DNA from: Streptosporangiaceae bacterium
Lineage (GTDB): Bacteria; Actinomycetota; Actinomycetes; Streptosporangiales; Streptosporangiaceae
Direction of reading: 5' to 3'
Assembly (NCBI GenBank): GCA_030041195.1
Contig: JASHOI010000517.1
Span: 1 to 5,747 of the forward strand
DNA length: 5,747 nucleotides
Position 1 is the stretch's first letter. Each line of letters starts with the position of its first letter. The notes under the pieces were generated by a model. It worked only from the letters and a program-made list of their open reading frames with translations. It was not told the origin of the DNA and ran no database searches. Made by a program: the position numbers and the translations under genes. Shown piece after piece: positions 5,451-5,747 of this stretch.

Positions 5451-5528
5451 ATTATCTAGCAGCGCTAGCAACTAAAGCGACACTAGCAGATCGACGGCAG
5501 GAATGCTAGCGGTGCTAGAATAAGTTTC
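5451..5528. promoter_or_regulatory. Divergent promoters with two copies of a 16-bp TetR operator
   Basis: Site 1, TCTAGCAGCGCTAGCA (5455-5470), and site 2, TGCTAGCGGTGCTAGA (5504-5519), are in opposite orientation; the reverse complement of site 2 matches site 1 at 15 of 16 bases. Each has CTAGC/GCTAG arms of its own. A half-site, CTAGCA, lies at 5483-5488. Site 2 overlaps a plus-strand -10, TAGAAT (5516-5521), seven bases before tetR. Site 1 overlaps a minus-strand -10 candidate, GATAAT (5456-5451) or TAGATA (5459-5454), for the DUF4267 operon. Neither -35 is strong. Confidence 0.7.
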
Positions 5529-5747
5529 ATGTCGATCCAGGAGCGCCGGGAGCGCGAGCGCGCGGAGCGCGAGAAGCTGATCATTGCGGCGGCCCGCGAG
5601 CTGGCCGAGACGGAAGGATGGGACGCGGTAACGACGCGGCGGCTGGCTGAGCGCGTTGAGTACAGCCAGCCGGTGCTCTACAGCCACTTCGGCGGGAAAG
5701 ACGCGATCAAGACCGCCGTCGCCATCGAGGGCTTTGCCGAACTGGCC
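5529..5747 (+). CDS. TetR-family transcription regulator, 3' end beyond window
   Basis: The first 73 residues of a TetR-family repressor are visible. A charged N-terminal arm (SIQERRERERAERE) leads into helix 1 (KLIIAAARELAETEGW). The helix-turn-helix follows (TTRRLAERVEYSQPVLYSHF, residues 35-54), and then GGKDAI, the family's turn into helix 4. The ligand-binding domain is outside the window, so the inducer cannot be guessed. The gene diverges from the DUF4267-DUF1772 pair across 90 bases holding two near-identical operator-like sites. It therefore most likely represses both directions. The start ATG 5529 has no ribosome site but lies 7 bases after TAGAAT, which suggests a leaderless mRNA. 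Confidence 0.93.
   Translation, partial: MSIQERRERERAEREKLIIAAARELAETEGWDAVTTRRLAERVEYSQPVLYSHFGGKDAIKTAVAIEGFAELA

Noticed and set aside
5013..5459. Plus-strand open frame over the DUF4267 gene.
   Set aside because: The Gly/Gln/Glu-rich translation is the mirror of a membrane protein on the other strand.
5455..5519. The repeated CTAGC elements as a CRISPR or attachment site.
   Set aside because: There are only two full copies, inverted, each internally palindromic and placed on promoters. That fits operators, not an array or att site.

Overview
The window is GC-rich DNA in which the readable genes have G or C in nearly every third codon position. It also carries leaderless-looking starts, GTG starts and 4-base stop/start overlaps. 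Together with the protein families (CGNR regulator, CmtR-like ArsR, Rv0623-like VapB, DUF4267/DUF1772), this points to a high-GC actinobacterium. The genus cannot be fixed from the sequence alone. No rRNA, tRNA or CRISPR array was seen.

Layout, left to right. (1) Positions 1-917, minus strand: a two-gene operon of a CGNR zinc-finger regulator (390-917) overlapping by ATGA the start of an arginase-family metallohydrolase (1-393, cut by the window edge). A 7-bp inverted repeat and a -10-like hexamer lie just upstream. (2) Positions about 985-1456: a graveyard. A decayed IS630-type transposase N-terminus on the plus strand butts against a fragment of a UvrD-type helicase on the minus strand, followed by coding-like debris. 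(3) Positions 1457-2121, minus strand: an apparently intact VapBC toxin-antitoxin pair with a recognisable promoter. (4) Positions 2162-3337: a C-terminal scrap on the plus strand, a 9-bp perfect hairpin holding two convergent stop codons, a frameshifted and probably internally deleted hypothetical gene on the minus strand, and a second short plus-strand scrap. (5) Positions 3411-4486, minus strand: a metal-resistance operon of a CmtR-like ArsR repressor and a cation-efflux (CDF-like) membrane protein, overlapping by GTGA, with a 9-8-9 palindromic operator over the repressor start. (6) Positions 4571-5747: a pair of small membrane proteins (DUF4267 then DUF1772, minus strand) divergent from a TetR-family regulator (plus strand, cut by the window edge). 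The shared 90-bp intergenic region holds two copies of a 16-bp operator that differ at one base.

How the genes fit together: the window reads as an accessory region made of small, self-contained units, each with its own regulator: CGNR with arginase, VapB with VapC, ArsR with CDF, TetR with DUF4267-DUF1772. Dead mobile-element and gene remnants separate some of them. The most testable features are the three regulators predicted to start at or within a base or two of their transcription starts, and the near-identical operator pair in front of tetR.
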